A stretch of DNA of 64,000 bases, taken from Pseudorhodobacter antarcticus (GTDB lineage Bacteria > Pseudomonadota > Alphaproteobacteria > Rhodobacterales > Rhodobacteraceae). This document shows positions 37,668 to 45,809 of this stretch, piece after piece. The stretch is taken from assembly GCA_945860375.1 (NCBI GenBank), contig CAMAQR010000017.1:1-64000 (forward strand). Direction: 5' to 3'. The translations under genes were made by a program, and so were the position numbers. The notes beneath the pieces were generated by a model. The model searched no databases and was not told the DNA's origin. It worked only from the letters and a program-made list of their open reading frames with translations. Numbering within the stretch: position 1 is the stretch's first letter; every line of letters starts with the position of its first letter.

Positions 37668-38915
37668 TCAGAATGCTGCAACTGCAGCAGAAACCCCCGC
37701 GCAGATCGCCAAAACCCATGGCAGCGGCCAATGGCGTTTGAGCAGCAAGACGGCGGCCAGAACAGCAAGGGTGGTGGCGAAGAGTCTCAGGGACGCGGGG
37801 TCGGGCGTCAGCAGGTGCAGCGGGCCATAGGTGGTGGTTGTCACCTGCGCAAACAGCACATGTGCTGCAAACCACAGGGACAGGTTGGCGATCACCCCGA
37901 CGACAGCAGCGGTGATGGCGGCCAAGGCCCCTGCCAGACGCGGCGCGGCGGTCAGGCGTTCGATCCAAGGTGCGCCCGCGAAAACCCAAAGAAAACAGGG
38001 GGCGAAGGTCATCCAGAGGGTGATCGCGGCCCCCGCAAGCCCCATCCAGACACCACCCGCCTTGAAGGCCGCCATATAGCCCACAAATTCAGTCACAAGG
38101 ATCAGAGGGCCGGGCGTTGTTTCGGCCAATCCCAGCCCATCCATCATTTGTGGCAGGGTAAGCCATTGTTTTTGATGCACCACCTCTTGCGCCATCCATG
38201 TCAGCACAGCGTAAGCGCCGCCAAAGGTCAGCAGGGCGAGTTTGGAAAAGAACAGCGCCAATTCGGCCAGAATGCCGGGGGTCAGCACTTGCAGCGCGGC
38301 CAAGGGCAGCAGCCACAGCGCGCCCCAGATCGCAATCGCCCGCCCGGATTGCCGCCAAGGTGCGGCGGCGGTGCTGGGGATGGTGGGGCCTTTGGAGGTG
38401 ACCAAGCCACAAATCCCGGCGGCAAGAATGATCAGCGGGAAAGGCAGGGCCAGAAAAAACAGCGCCGCAAAGGCACTGAGCGCGATGACCCGGTGCAGGC
38501 GGGTTTTCAGCGCGCGCTTGGACACCCGCAGCAGCGCCTCTATCACCACGGCCAGAACGGCGGCCTGTACGCCTGTGAACATCGCGGCGACCAGCGGCAA
38601 TTGGCCCCATGTGGCGTAGATCATCGACAGAACCAGAACCACAATGGCGCCGGGCAGCACGAACAGCCCGCCCGCGATCAGCCCGCCGCGTGTGCCATGG
38701 GTGCGCCAGCCGATCCATGTGGCCAGTTGCATCGCCTCGGGACCGGGCAGCAACATGCAAAACGACAGGGCGGACAGATAGTCTTTCTCACCAACCCATT
38801 GCCGTTCATCAACAATCTCACGGTGCATCAGCGCGATTTGTGCGGCCGGACCGCCGAAAGACAACAGGCCGATGCGGGCGGAAACGCGGGTCAGTTCGGG
38901 CAGGGTGGGGGTCAT
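37668..38915 (-). CDS. chrA: ChrA, chromate efflux transporter
   Basis: A 415-residue membrane protein of the CHR family with two homologous halves, each with the motif LLSFGGPAAQIALMH or LLTFGGAYAVLTWMAQE followed by a proline/glycine-rich LLPGPEAMQLATW or TTPGPLILVTEFVG. It exports chromate. The ATG at 38915 overlaps the stop of the chromate-resistance gene upstream (ATGA), which supports the start and co-expression. Confidence 0.93.
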   Translation of the reverse strand: MTPTLPELTRVSARIGLLSFGGPAAQIALMHREIVDERQWVGEKDYLSALSFCMLLPGPEAMQLATWIGWRTHGTRGGLIAGGLFVLPGAIVVLVLSMIYATWGQLPLVAAMFTGVQAAVLAVVIEALLRVSKRALKTRLHRVIALSAFAALFFLALPFPLIILAAGICGLVTSKGPTIPSTAAAPWRQSGRAIAIWGALWLLPLAALQVLTPGILAELALFFSKLALLTFGGAYAVLTWMAQEVVHQKQWLTLPQMMDGLGLAETTPGPLILVTEFVGYMAAFKAGGVWMGLAGAAITLWMTFAPCFLWVFAGAPWIERLTAAPRLAGALAAITAAVVGVIANLSLWFAAHVLFAQVTTTTYGPLHLLTPDPASLRLFATTLAVLAAVLLLKRHWPLPWVLAICAGVSAAVAAF

Positions 38916-39712
38916 TGCGCGCGCCCTGCAGGCCAATCGTGGCCTTCGTCATGGCCATCACGCGCCCAACGATAGAGGGCGTCGTAAAGGGTCAATCCGG
39001 CCTGCAACTGCTCCAGATCGTCGCGGTACTGCCGTGACAGGCCGACGGAAATGGCAAGCAAACCAGCGGCTTGCGGGGAAAGGTCATGGCGGTCGGTGTC
39101 GGCGGCACGCACGACCAGCGCAAGGCGGTTCAGGGCAGGCGAGGCCAGCCCAAAGTCGGCGATCATGGCGTCAAAAGTGCACCCGTCGCCGCGATGGCTG
39201 AAGGCAACACCTTCGATGTCAAAGGGGGTGGCATTGAAGCGTTCCGCGACCGCTGACACCTCGGTTGGGGCCACGAAGAGGAAGCGCGCGGTTGGGTCGA
39301 CAAAGCGGCGGATCAGCCACGGGCAGGCGATACGGTCGATCTTGGGACGGTGGCGCGTCACCCAAAGGTTGGGGGCGGGCAGGGCCGCGATTGGCACCAT
39401 CGGCAGGCAGGACGCTGCCCAAGCCATTGATCCACCTTCCAAAACCTGTGCATCAATGCCTTGGGTGCGCAGCAGGGCGGCGACCCCTTCGGACAGTTTG
39501 CGGCCCTTTTGGCAGACCACGACCACCCGCTGACCGATCAGGCGGGCGGGCGCGGTGGTGAACTGGTCATGCGGCAGAGCAAAGCTGCCGGGGATCAGGC
39601 GGGGATCGGCGGCAAGGTCTGCGGGGAGGCGCACATCGACAATGGCTGGCGCATCGGGCAGGCCGATCAGGCGCAGCAATTGGGCGGGGGTGATCTGATT
39701 TGGCTGGGGCAT
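38912..39712 (-). CDS. Rhodanese-ChrB fusion, chromate resistance protein
   Basis: A 266-residue protein with two parts. Residues 1-95 form a rhodanese domain (AIVDVRLPADL, then the active-site loop VCQKGRKLS with Cys67). Residues 115-266 match the ChrB C-terminal domain (PKIDRIACPWLIRRFVDP). ChrB proteins sense chromate or take part in its reduction. The fusion with a sulfurtransferase domain suggests a redox function. It overlaps chrA by four bases, a two-gene chromate operon. Confidence 0.88.
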   Translation of the reverse strand: MPQPNQITPAQLLRLIGLPDAPAIVDVRLPADLAADPRLIPGSFALPHDQFTTAPARLIGQRVVVVCQKGRKLSEGVAALLRTQGIDAQVLEGGSMAWAASCLPMVPIAALPAPNLWVTRHRPKIDRIACPWLIRRFVDPTARFLFVAPTEVSAVAERFNATPFDIEGVAFSHRGDGCTFDAMIADFGLASPALNRLALVVRAADTDRHDLSPQAAGLLAISVGLSRQYRDDLEQLQAGLTLYDALYRWARDGHDEGHDWPAGRAQ

Positions 39713-39853
39713 CTGCGTTCTTTCAGGGCGGGGAAAGCGACGCTTGGGCCAAAGCCTCACGGGGTGTTCGCGGACCCCGTAACGTTTGGTAGGCAATTTG
39801 AAAACGCGGGTCAAGGCCCTGTGTATGCTGCGGGTTTTGGACCGAAAGGGGAT

Positions 39854-39949
39854 TAAGTGCCGGATTCTGTTGCCAGGTTCCGAAGCTGTTCACTTTGCCG
39901 GAACCATCAGACTTTGGGTGTAAGTGCCGGATTCTGTTGCCAGGTTCCG
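39854..39949 (-). repeat. Exact 29-base direct repeat at the 3' end of the tmRNA gene
   Basis: Positions 39854-39882 and 39921-39949 are identical over 29 bases, 67 bases apart. The upstream copy (39921-39949) is the terminal hairpin of the tmRNA coding piece, with its ACCTGGCAACAGAA loop; the second copy lies just beyond. Flanks differ, so the terminal hairpin appears to have been duplicated. Confidence 0.85.
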
Positions 39950-40245
39950 GCGGACCCCGCCTTACGCGGCTAAGCGCAAGGACTTAGTTTCGGCGACTCG
40001 AACTGCTTACGCAGCCAAAGCCATTGCCGGAGCACGGTTGTCATTTGCAACTGTACATTTGGACCGATAACGGTGGTACCTCACCGAGCAAAAGCTGGCC
40101 CCTTTAGACGTTCGTCGATCCTATTTCGACCCCACACGCCCCAAATGAAAGGGTGAATTGGTGGAGTCGCCGGGTACCGCCCCCGGGTCCGAGCCGTTTA
40201 TTATGAGTGCGTTTATCACCATAGTCTGAGTTGCCCCAGACACAT
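39921..40245 (-). ncRNA. ssrA: Two-piece (circularly permuted) tmRNA
   Basis: The gene order is acceptor piece, spacer, then coding piece. The acceptor piece ends ...CGACTCC-ACCA at 40159; after a 25-base spacer the coding piece begins GGGGTCG at 40133. These two seven-base strands pair fully with a G-U at the third position, the alanyl-tRNA synthetase identity element. GGATCGAC follows in the coding piece. The resume codon and tag frame at 40048-40007 read ANDNRAPAMALAA then TAA, matching the alphaproteobacterial tag type. The 5' edge (about 40245, before a GTCTG/CAGAC stem) and the exact 3' processing site are approximate. With SmpB it rescues stalled ribosomes. Confidence 0.94.
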
Positions 40246-40454
40246 CAAACATAGGCGCGGGCGTGGGCTTGCGCAAGGGTGGGCGCGTAAATCGTGCAAG
40301 CCTTTGGGGGCGCTGCGTTAAAATCCTTAATCTGGCGAAAATTGCCGCTGTTTTGCGTGGTTTTGCCGTCGTTTTTGCGTCCGTTCCCTGTCCGGACGCG
40401 CGCCGGAGAGGAATGACGTTAACCATGGTCCGAGAATCAACCGGTGTCATGGGA

Positions 40455-40484
40455 AAGCGCCCAAAGGTTTCCCCTTGGGCGCTT
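40455..40484 (-). terminator. Terminator after the PotD-type gene
   Basis: A perfect ten-base stem AAGCGCCCAA/TTGGGCGCTT (40455-40464 and 40475-40484) lies 21 bases past the stop of the binding-protein gene and is followed on the minus strand by TTT. It also faces the start of the tmRNA region. Confidence 0.8.
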
Positions 40485-40505
40485 GGCTGCCGTGTCAGAA
40501 CCAGA

Positions 40506-41558
40506 TCAGAAACCCGATTTGATCATCTCGAATTCCTGGGTCATGCGATCACGCATCGCCGGGTCAATCGGCACCTGCGACAGCAGGATACCATCGACCG
40601 GATCAACGTCGCCGGCCTTCAGCGCGTCCAGCGGAATATCCTTCATCGCCATGTCATTGGCATGGGCATAGCCGAAGTTTTCCAACAGACCCTTGGCCGA
40701 ACCGTGATCTAGCCATGCGTTGATGAAATCATAGGCCTTGTCTTCGGAACCGGGACCGTCCTTGAAGTTCACATAGCCGCAGAACCAATTGGCGACGCCT
40801 TCGGTCGGGGTGCGTTGAAACGCGACGGGGACGTTTTCGCGGCGCATGTTGGCAACGCCATCGTTCCACGACCAAGCCACGGTAACTTCACCAGACTTCA
40901 TCAACTGGGCCAGTTCGGACGGGTCCGCCCAATAAGTGCGCACATTGGCATGGGCCAGCCGCAGCCAAGCCCCCGCGGCCTGAAACTGCTCTTCGCTGAC
41001 ATTGGTCCAATCCGAAACACCCGTGGCGAGCAAGGCCAGCGACCAGGTGTCATCGGTGTTGTCGGGCAGCGAGATTTTGCCCGCAAAGGCCGGGTCCACG
41101 AAGACCTGCAACGAGGCGACCTGCTCGGGCTTCACCTGTTCGGTGTTGTAGGCAATCGCGGTAAAGGCCCCATCGGTCGGGATGAACCAGACGCCGGTTT
41201 CATCCGCGAAAATCTTCGAGGTTTTGTAGCTTTCACCGATCTCGGCATAAAGCGGAATGCGGCTGATGTCCCAAGGCTCGATCAGGCCCGCATCGCGGTA
41301 TTTCTGCACAATCTGGGCACAAGGGTGGCCGACATCGGCCTTGAAGCCGGACGAGACTTTCTGAAACGCCTCATCATCGTCGCCGTAGAAGGAATAGGTC
41401 GGCATGTCGCCGTGCTTGGCGACGTAGCCTTCGATCAGCGACTGTTCTTCAAAGCCCGCCCAGTCGAACACCGTCAATTCGGGGTCGGCGGCAAAGGCGG
41501 CGGTGGCAAAGCCAAGCATCAGGGCGGTGCTGGTCAGAAGGCGCGTTGTGCGGGTCAT
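40506..41558 (-). CDS. PotD/PotF-type polyamine (extracellular solute) binding protein
   Basis: A 350-residue periplasmic protein with a Sec signal peptide (about residues 1-23, cut after AFA). The mature part reads as a spermidine/putrescine-binding protein: ELTVFDWAGFEEQSLIEGYV, YSFYGDDDEAFQKV, GVWFIPTDGAFTAIAYNT and the PDNTDDTWSLALLA stretch. No permease or ATPase gene is adjacent on either side, so it must work with components encoded elsewhere. The start was set at MTRTTRLL; the frame continues open upstream without a signal peptide. Confidence 0.88.
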   Translation of the reverse strand: MTRTTRLLTSTALMLGFATAAFAADPELTVFDWAGFEEQSLIEGYVAKHGDMPTYSFYGDDDEAFQKVSSGFKADVGHPCAQIVQKYRDAGLIEPWDISRIPLYAEIGESYKTSKIFADETGVWFIPTDGAFTAIAYNTEQVKPEQVASLQVFVDPAFAGKISLPDNTDDTWSLALLATGVSDWTNVSEEQFQAAGAWLRLAHANVRTYWADPSELAQLMKSGEVTVAWSWNDGVANMRRENVPVAFQRTPTEGVANWFCGYVNFKDGPGSEDKAYDFINAWLDHGSAKGLLENFGYAHANDMAMKDIPLDALKAGDVDPVDGILLSQVPIDPAMRDRMTQEFEMIKSGF

Positions 41559-41735
41559 GGGTTCTCCTGGGTTGGGTCCTGGCCGACTTCTGCGCGCCGG
41601 GCCTTGGGGATGGGCAAAGTTAGATTGGCTCTGGTCTTTGCTCAAGGTCATATTGCAAGATTGGCGGGGATCGGCACTTTGGCAAGAGGTCAATGTGGCG
41701 CGGGCTGTTTTTAGGATCAAATCAAGGAGCGCGGG

Positions 41736-42731
41736 ATGAGTTTCAGGGCATTGGTGATGGAACAAGAGGCCGAAGGCGGGGCCGTGGCCCATCTGCGCGA
41801 TCTGGACGACGCGGCACTGCCCGGCGGCGAGGTGACGGTGGCGGTGGAGTATTCGACGCTGAATTACAAGGACGGTCTGTGTTTGTCGGCCAAGGGCGGC
41901 GGGCTGGTGCGGACCTATCCGCATGTGCCGGGGATTGATTTTGCGGGGGTGGTACAGGCCTCGTCGGATGCGCGTTACAGCGTCGGCGACCGCGTGGTGT
42001 TGACCGGCTGGCGGGTGGGAGAGGTGCATTGGGGTGGCTATGCCCAGCGCGCCCGGGTCAAGGCGGACTGGCTGGTGCCACTGCCTGATGCGATTTCGAC
42101 GCGCCAAGCGATGGCAGTGGGGACGGCGGGGTTCACGGCCATGCTGGCGCTGATGGCGCTGGAGGATCACGGGCTGACGCCGGACAAAGGCGAGGTGCTG
42201 GTGACGGGGGCTGCGGGGGGTGTTGGTTCGGTGGCGGTGGCGCTGTTGGCCGCGCGCGGCTACCGGGTGGCGGCGGTGACGGGGCGGCCCGAGACGGAAG
42301 CCTATCTGCGCGGTTTGGGGGCGGGGCGGATCATCGCGCGGACCGAGTTGGCGGAGACCGTGAAGCGGCCGTTGGAGGCGGAAACCTGGGCGGGCTGCAT
42401 CGACGCCGTGGGCGGGGCGATGCTGGCGCGGGTGTTGGGCCAGATGCAGCACCGCGCATCTGTGGCCGCTGTGGGTCTGGCGGGCGGATCGGCGCTGCCC
42501 GCCACGGTGATCCCGTTCCTGTTGCGGGGGGTGAACCTGTTGGGGATTGATTCGGTGCTGTCGCCTTATGCCGAGAGGTCGCGGGCCTGGGGGCGGATCG
42601 CGGCAGAGCTGTCGATGGGCAAGCTCGAGTCGATGGTGCAAGAGGTGGGGCTGGCCGAGGTGCCCGCCTTGGGGGCGGCGATATTGGCAGGGGCGGTGCA
42701 AGGGCGCGTTGTCGTGGATGTGAACCGCTAG
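41736..42731 (+). CDS. acuI: AcuI, acryloyl-CoA reductase (NADPH)
   Basis: A 331-residue zinc-free MDR oxidoreductase of the YhdH/AcuI group. N-terminal family stretch is EYSTLNYKDGLCLS near residues 43-56, followed by PGIDFAGVV; the NADPH loop is TGAAGGVGSVAVALLAARG near 151-169. AcuI reduces acryloyl-CoA to propionyl-CoA in DMSP breakdown and 3-hydroxypropionate assimilation. Other DMSP genes are absent from the window. A GGAG precedes the ATG (AAGGAGCGCGGG). Confidence 0.9.
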   Translation: MSFRALVMEQEAEGGAVAHLRDLDDAALPGGEVTVAVEYSTLNYKDGLCLSAKGGGLVRTYPHVPGIDFAGVVQASSDARYSVGDRVVLTGWRVGEVHWGGYAQRARVKADWLVPLPDAISTRQAMAVGTAGFTAMLALMALEDHGLTPDKGEVLVTGAAGGVGSVAVALLAARGYRVAAVTGRPETEAYLRGLGAGRIIARTELAETVKRPLEAETWAGCIDAVGGAMLARVLGQMQHRASVAAVGLAGGSALPATVIPFLLRGVNLLGIDSVLSPYAERSRAWGRIAAELSMGKLESMVQEVGLAEVPALGAAILAGAVQGRVVVDVNR

Positions 42732-42742
42732 GTGGCTGGCCG

Positions 42743-42800
42743 CTGGAGGGTTTCACACCCTCCAGACCTCCCGTGGGATATTTGCGGACAGATGAAAAAT
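42743..42800 (+). terminator. Hairpin and intergenic repeat-like element after acuI
   Basis: A perfect nine-base stem CTGGAGGGT/ACCCTCCAG (42743-42751 and 42757-42765) lies 11 bases past the acuI stop. It is followed by CCCGTGGGATATTTGCGGAC and AGATGAA, a combination I associate with recurrent intergenic elements of Rhodobacteraceae; a related copy follows the next gene at 44247-44309. Confidence 0.65.
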
Positions 42801-42985
42801 TTTAGACAAATTGGCGGGGTTTACGCACCAAGATTTGACGATTAGGGTTCAGCTGAGCTTTTGACATGGCTCTGCCATAGCGCCTGTGCGGGGCTTTGGC
42901 TTGGCTGGAAGACCTGCCACGGCCTATGCTTTTTCCGTGGGATTCCGCCGGGCCGATTGTTCGAAACGCAAACTTCAGGTGCCTG

Positions 42986-44218
42986 ATGACCCAACTTGAT
43001 CTGACCTTCGTGCGCAGCCAGTTTCCGGCCTTTGACAGCCCGGTTCTGTCCAGCCATGCCTTCTTTGAAAACGCAGGCGGGTCTTACCCTTGCCGCGCGG
43101 TGGTGGACCGGCTGCATCGGTTTTACATGGATCGCAAGGTGCAGCCCTATGGCCCCTATCCGGGGGCGCAGGCGGGTGGGGCCGAGATGGACGAGGCGCG
43201 CAGCCGTTTGGCGGCGTTGATGGGCGTGGCGGGGCCGCAGGTGTCGTTCGGGCCTTCGACATCCGCCAACACCTATGTGCTGGCGCAGGCGGTGCGGCAG
43301 TGGCTGCGCGGGGCCAATGCGGCGATTGTGGTGACAAATCAGGACCACGAGGCGAACTCGGGTGTCTGGCGGCGGCTGGCCGATGAGGGCATCGAGGTGC
43401 GCGAGTGGCAGATTGATCCGCAGACCGGGCTTTTGGACCCTGCCGGGCTGGCGGTGCTGCTGGCGGATGGGCGGGTGCGGTTGGTGTGTTTTCCGCATTG
43501 CTCCAATGTGGTGGCCGCGATCAATGATGTGGCGGCGCTGTCGGCGCTGGCGCATGAAGCGGGTGCAAGGGTGGTGGTCGATGGGGTGTCCTATGCGCCG
43601 CACGGGTTGCCGGATTTCCCGGCTTTGGGCTGCGATGTCTATCTCTATTCGGCCTACAAGACCTATGGCCCGCATCAGGGCATCATGGTGATCACTGAGG
43701 ATTTTGGCGCGGAACTGCCAGCGCAGGGGCATTATTTCAACGCCGGAAGCTTGTACAAACGCTTTACGCCTGCCGGGCCGGATCATGCGCAGATCGCGGC
43801 CTGTGCCGGGATGGCGGATTACATCGATGCGCTGCATTTGCATCATTTCGGCGCGGAACCTCAGGCAGCCGCGCGCAACAGGGCGGTGCATGATCTGATG
43901 CGCCGCGCCGAAGTGGCCGTGGTGGCACCGTTGCTGGACTATCTGGCAGCGCGCAATGATCTGCGGTTGATCGGGCCGCGGGCGGCGGAGGCGCGGGCAC
44001 CCACGGTGGCGGTGGCATTGGACCGCGCGGCAGAACCCGTGTCGGAAGCGCTGGGGCGCGAGGGAATTGCCTGTTGGGCGGGCGATTTTTATGCGGTGCG
44101 CCCCTTGATGGCGATGGGAATTGATCTGGAGCGCGGGGTTTTGCGGATGTCTTTGACGCATTACACCAGCGCGGATGATGTCGCCCGGCTGATCGGAGCG
44201 CTGGACCGGGTGCTTTAG
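42986..44218 (+). CDS. Class V aminotransferase family protein
   Basis: A 410-residue PLP enzyme. The PLP lysine lies in LYSAYKTYGPHQG near residue 225, preceded by VVDGVSYAPHG (Asp near 199) and the phosphate-binding SFGPSTSANTY near 89-99. The fold group includes cysteine desulfurases and selenocysteine lyases. No active-site cysteine loop of the IscS type is obvious, so the substrate stays open. The start at 42986 (MTQLDLTFVRSQFPAF) is the family N-terminus; it is followed by a terminator hairpin. Confidence 0.85.
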   Translation: MTQLDLTFVRSQFPAFDSPVLSSHAFFENAGGSYPCRAVVDRLHRFYMDRKVQPYGPYPGAQAGGAEMDEARSRLAALMGVAGPQVSFGPSTSANTYVLAQAVRQWLRGANAAIVVTNQDHEANSGVWRRLADEGIEVREWQIDPQTGLLDPAGLAVLLADGRVRLVCFPHCSNVVAAINDVAALSALAHEAGARVVVDGVSYAPHGLPDFPALGCDVYLYSAYKTYGPHQGIMVITEDFGAELPAQGHYFNAGSLYKRFTPAGPDHAQIAACAGMADYIDALHLHHFGAEPQAAARNRAVHDLMRRAEVAVVAPLLDYLAARNDLRLIGPRAAEARAPTVAVALDRAAEPVSEALGREGIACWAGDFYAVRPLMAMGIDLERGVLRMSLTHYTSADDVARLIGALDRVL

Positions 44219-44246
44219 GCTTCAGGGGGGGCTTTGCCCCTCGACG

Positions 44247-44309
44247 CCTTGGCCAAGGGGCCAAGGCCTCTCACCCCAGGATGCTTGTGCCAAAGTGAAA
44301 GGGCTTGGT
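44247..44309 (+). terminator. Hairpin and second intergenic repeat-like element
   Basis: A perfect eight-base stem CCTTGGCC/GGCCAAGG with an AAGG loop (44247-44266), then CACCCCAGGATGCTTGTGCC and AAAGTGAA. It resembles the element after acuI in order and spacing and closes the aminotransferase transcript. Confidence 0.65.
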
Positions 44310-44359
44310 GATCCGAGTGCGGAGCTGTGGCGTAATGTTAGCAACGACTGTGGGGAAAA

Positions 44360-45793
44360 ATGACTGACAAGCCTTTGATTCTGTGGTTCCGGCGCGATTT
44401 GCGGCTTTCGGATCATCCGATGCTGGCGGCGGCGGTGGCCACGGGGCGGCCGTTGATCCCGGTGTTTGTCTGTGATGCCCAAGTCGATGCCTTGGGGGCC
44501 GCGCCGAAATGGCGGCTGGGTCTGGGGGTGGCGCAGTTTGCGCAGGCGCTTGAGGCTGTGGGCAGCCGGTTGATCCTGCGGCGCGGCGATGCGCTGACCT
44601 GTTTGCAGGCCTTGGTCGATGAGGTCGGGGCGACGGGGGTGATGTGGCAGCGGATGTATGATCCGGCGGCCGTTGCGCGTGACACCGAAGTGAAGGCGGC
44701 GCTGCGGGCCAAGGGCCTGGTGGCGCAAAGCTTTGCGGGCGCGTTGCTGTTTGAACCTTGGACCGTGGCAACCGGGCAGGGCGGTTATTACAAGGTCTAT
44801 TCGCCGTTCTGGCGGGCGGTAAAGGAACGCGAGGTTGCGACCCCGGTGGCGGCACCCGGCAGTCTGCGCGCGCCTGCGATTTGGCCTGTTTCGGACCGAC
44901 TGGACGCATGGGCGCTGGGGGCTGCGATGCAGCGCGGGGCTGCGGTTTGCTTGCCGCATCAACATGTGGGCGAGGCGGCGGCTTTGGCGCGGCTGGATCA
45001 ATTTGTTGCAGGGCCGGTGGCGGGCTACAAGAATGAGCGTGATTTTCCGGGGCTGATCGGGGCGACTTCGGGTCTGTCCGAGAATCTGGCCTATGGTGAG
45101 ATTGCGCCCGCGCGCATCTGGGCGGCCGGGCAGCGCGCGATGCTGGAGGGCGCGGCCGGGTCAGAGCATTTCCTGAAAGAACTGGTCTGGCGTGAGTTTG
45201 CCTATCATTTGATGCACCACTCGCCGCATATCCTGACCCAAAGCTGGCGGGAGGGCTGGGATGATTTCGGCTGGCGCGGTGACAATGCGGACGCCGAAAA
45301 GTGGCGGCGCGGCATGACCGGAGAGCCGTTTGTCGATGCGGCGATGCGGGAGATGTATGTCACCGGGCGGATGCACAACCGGGCGCGGATGATCGTGGGG
45401 TCTTACCTGACCAAGCATCTGATGACCGACTGGCGTGTGGGGCAGGCTTGGTTTGCCGAATGCCTGACCGATTGGGACGAGGCGTCGAATGCCATGGGTT
45501 GGCAATGGGTTGCGGGCTGTGGCCCGGATGCAGCACCCTATTTCCGGGTGTTCAATCCGGCGGGACAGGCCGAGAAATTCGACGGTGAGGCCCGCTATCG
45601 GCGGCGCTGGATTGCAGAAATGGGGCGCAATCCCGGGGCCGAGGCGCTGTCATATTTTGATGCGGTGCCGAAGGCGTGGCGGCTGGACCCCGGCGCGCGC
45701 TATGCATTGCCGATGGTTGACCTTGCGGCAGGGCGTGCGCGGGCACTGGCCGCCTACGCCAATCGCCCTAAGTCAGGCGGTGGAGATGCGTGA
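44360..45793 (+). CDS. phrB: Deoxyribodipyrimidine photo-lyase (cryptochrome/photolyase family)
   Basis: A 477-residue light-driven DNA repair enzyme. The N-terminal antenna domain begins LILWFRRDLRLSDHP (residues 5-19). The FAD-binding C-terminal half shows ELVWREFAYHLMHHSPH (about 275-291), NRARMIVGSYLTKHL (about 343-357), and the DNA-lesion-binding region NAMGWQWVAGCGPDAAPYFRVFNP (split across about 376-399). Length is normal for class I CPD photolyase. Its end overlaps a possible upstream start of the cfa gene. Confidence 0.93.
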   Translation: MTDKPLILWFRRDLRLSDHPMLAAAVATGRPLIPVFVCDAQVDALGAAPKWRLGLGVAQFAQALEAVGSRLILRRGDALTCLQALVDEVGATGVMWQRMYDPAAVARDTEVKAALRAKGLVAQSFAGALLFEPWTVATGQGGYYKVYSPFWRAVKEREVATPVAAPGSLRAPAIWPVSDRLDAWALGAAMQRGAAVCLPHQHVGEAAALARLDQFVAGPVAGYKNERDFPGLIGATSGLSENLAYGEIAPARIWAAGQRAMLEGAAGSEHFLKELVWREFAYHLMHHSPHILTQSWREGWDDFGWRGDNADAEKWRRGMTGEPFVDAAMREMYVTGRMHNRARMIVGSYLTKHLMTDWRVGQAWFAECLTDWDEASNAMGWQWVAGCGPDAAPYFRVFNPAGQAEKFDGEARYRRRWIAEMGRNPGAEALSYFDAVPKAWRLDPGARYALPMVDLAAGRARALAAYANRPKSGGGDA

Positions 45794-45809
45794 TACGGCC
45801 GGAGTGGAC

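Noticed and set aside
36621..38975. 784-codon plus-strand ORF opposite sspB and chrA
   Set aside because: Composition dominated by Gln, Gly, Arg and His, and the minus-strand genes carry all the recognisable motifs.
39854..39949. Possible CRISPR-like direct repeats
   Set aside because: Only two copies, and the unit is the terminal hairpin of the tmRNA.
39985..40010. A tRNA-like TCGAACT stretch
   Set aside because: It lies within the tmRNA coding piece just after the tag stop; no cloverleaf can be formed.
41559..42701. N-terminal extension of the PotD-type gene to 42701
   Set aside because: The frame is open by chance across acuI; the signal peptide starting at 41558 fixes the true start.
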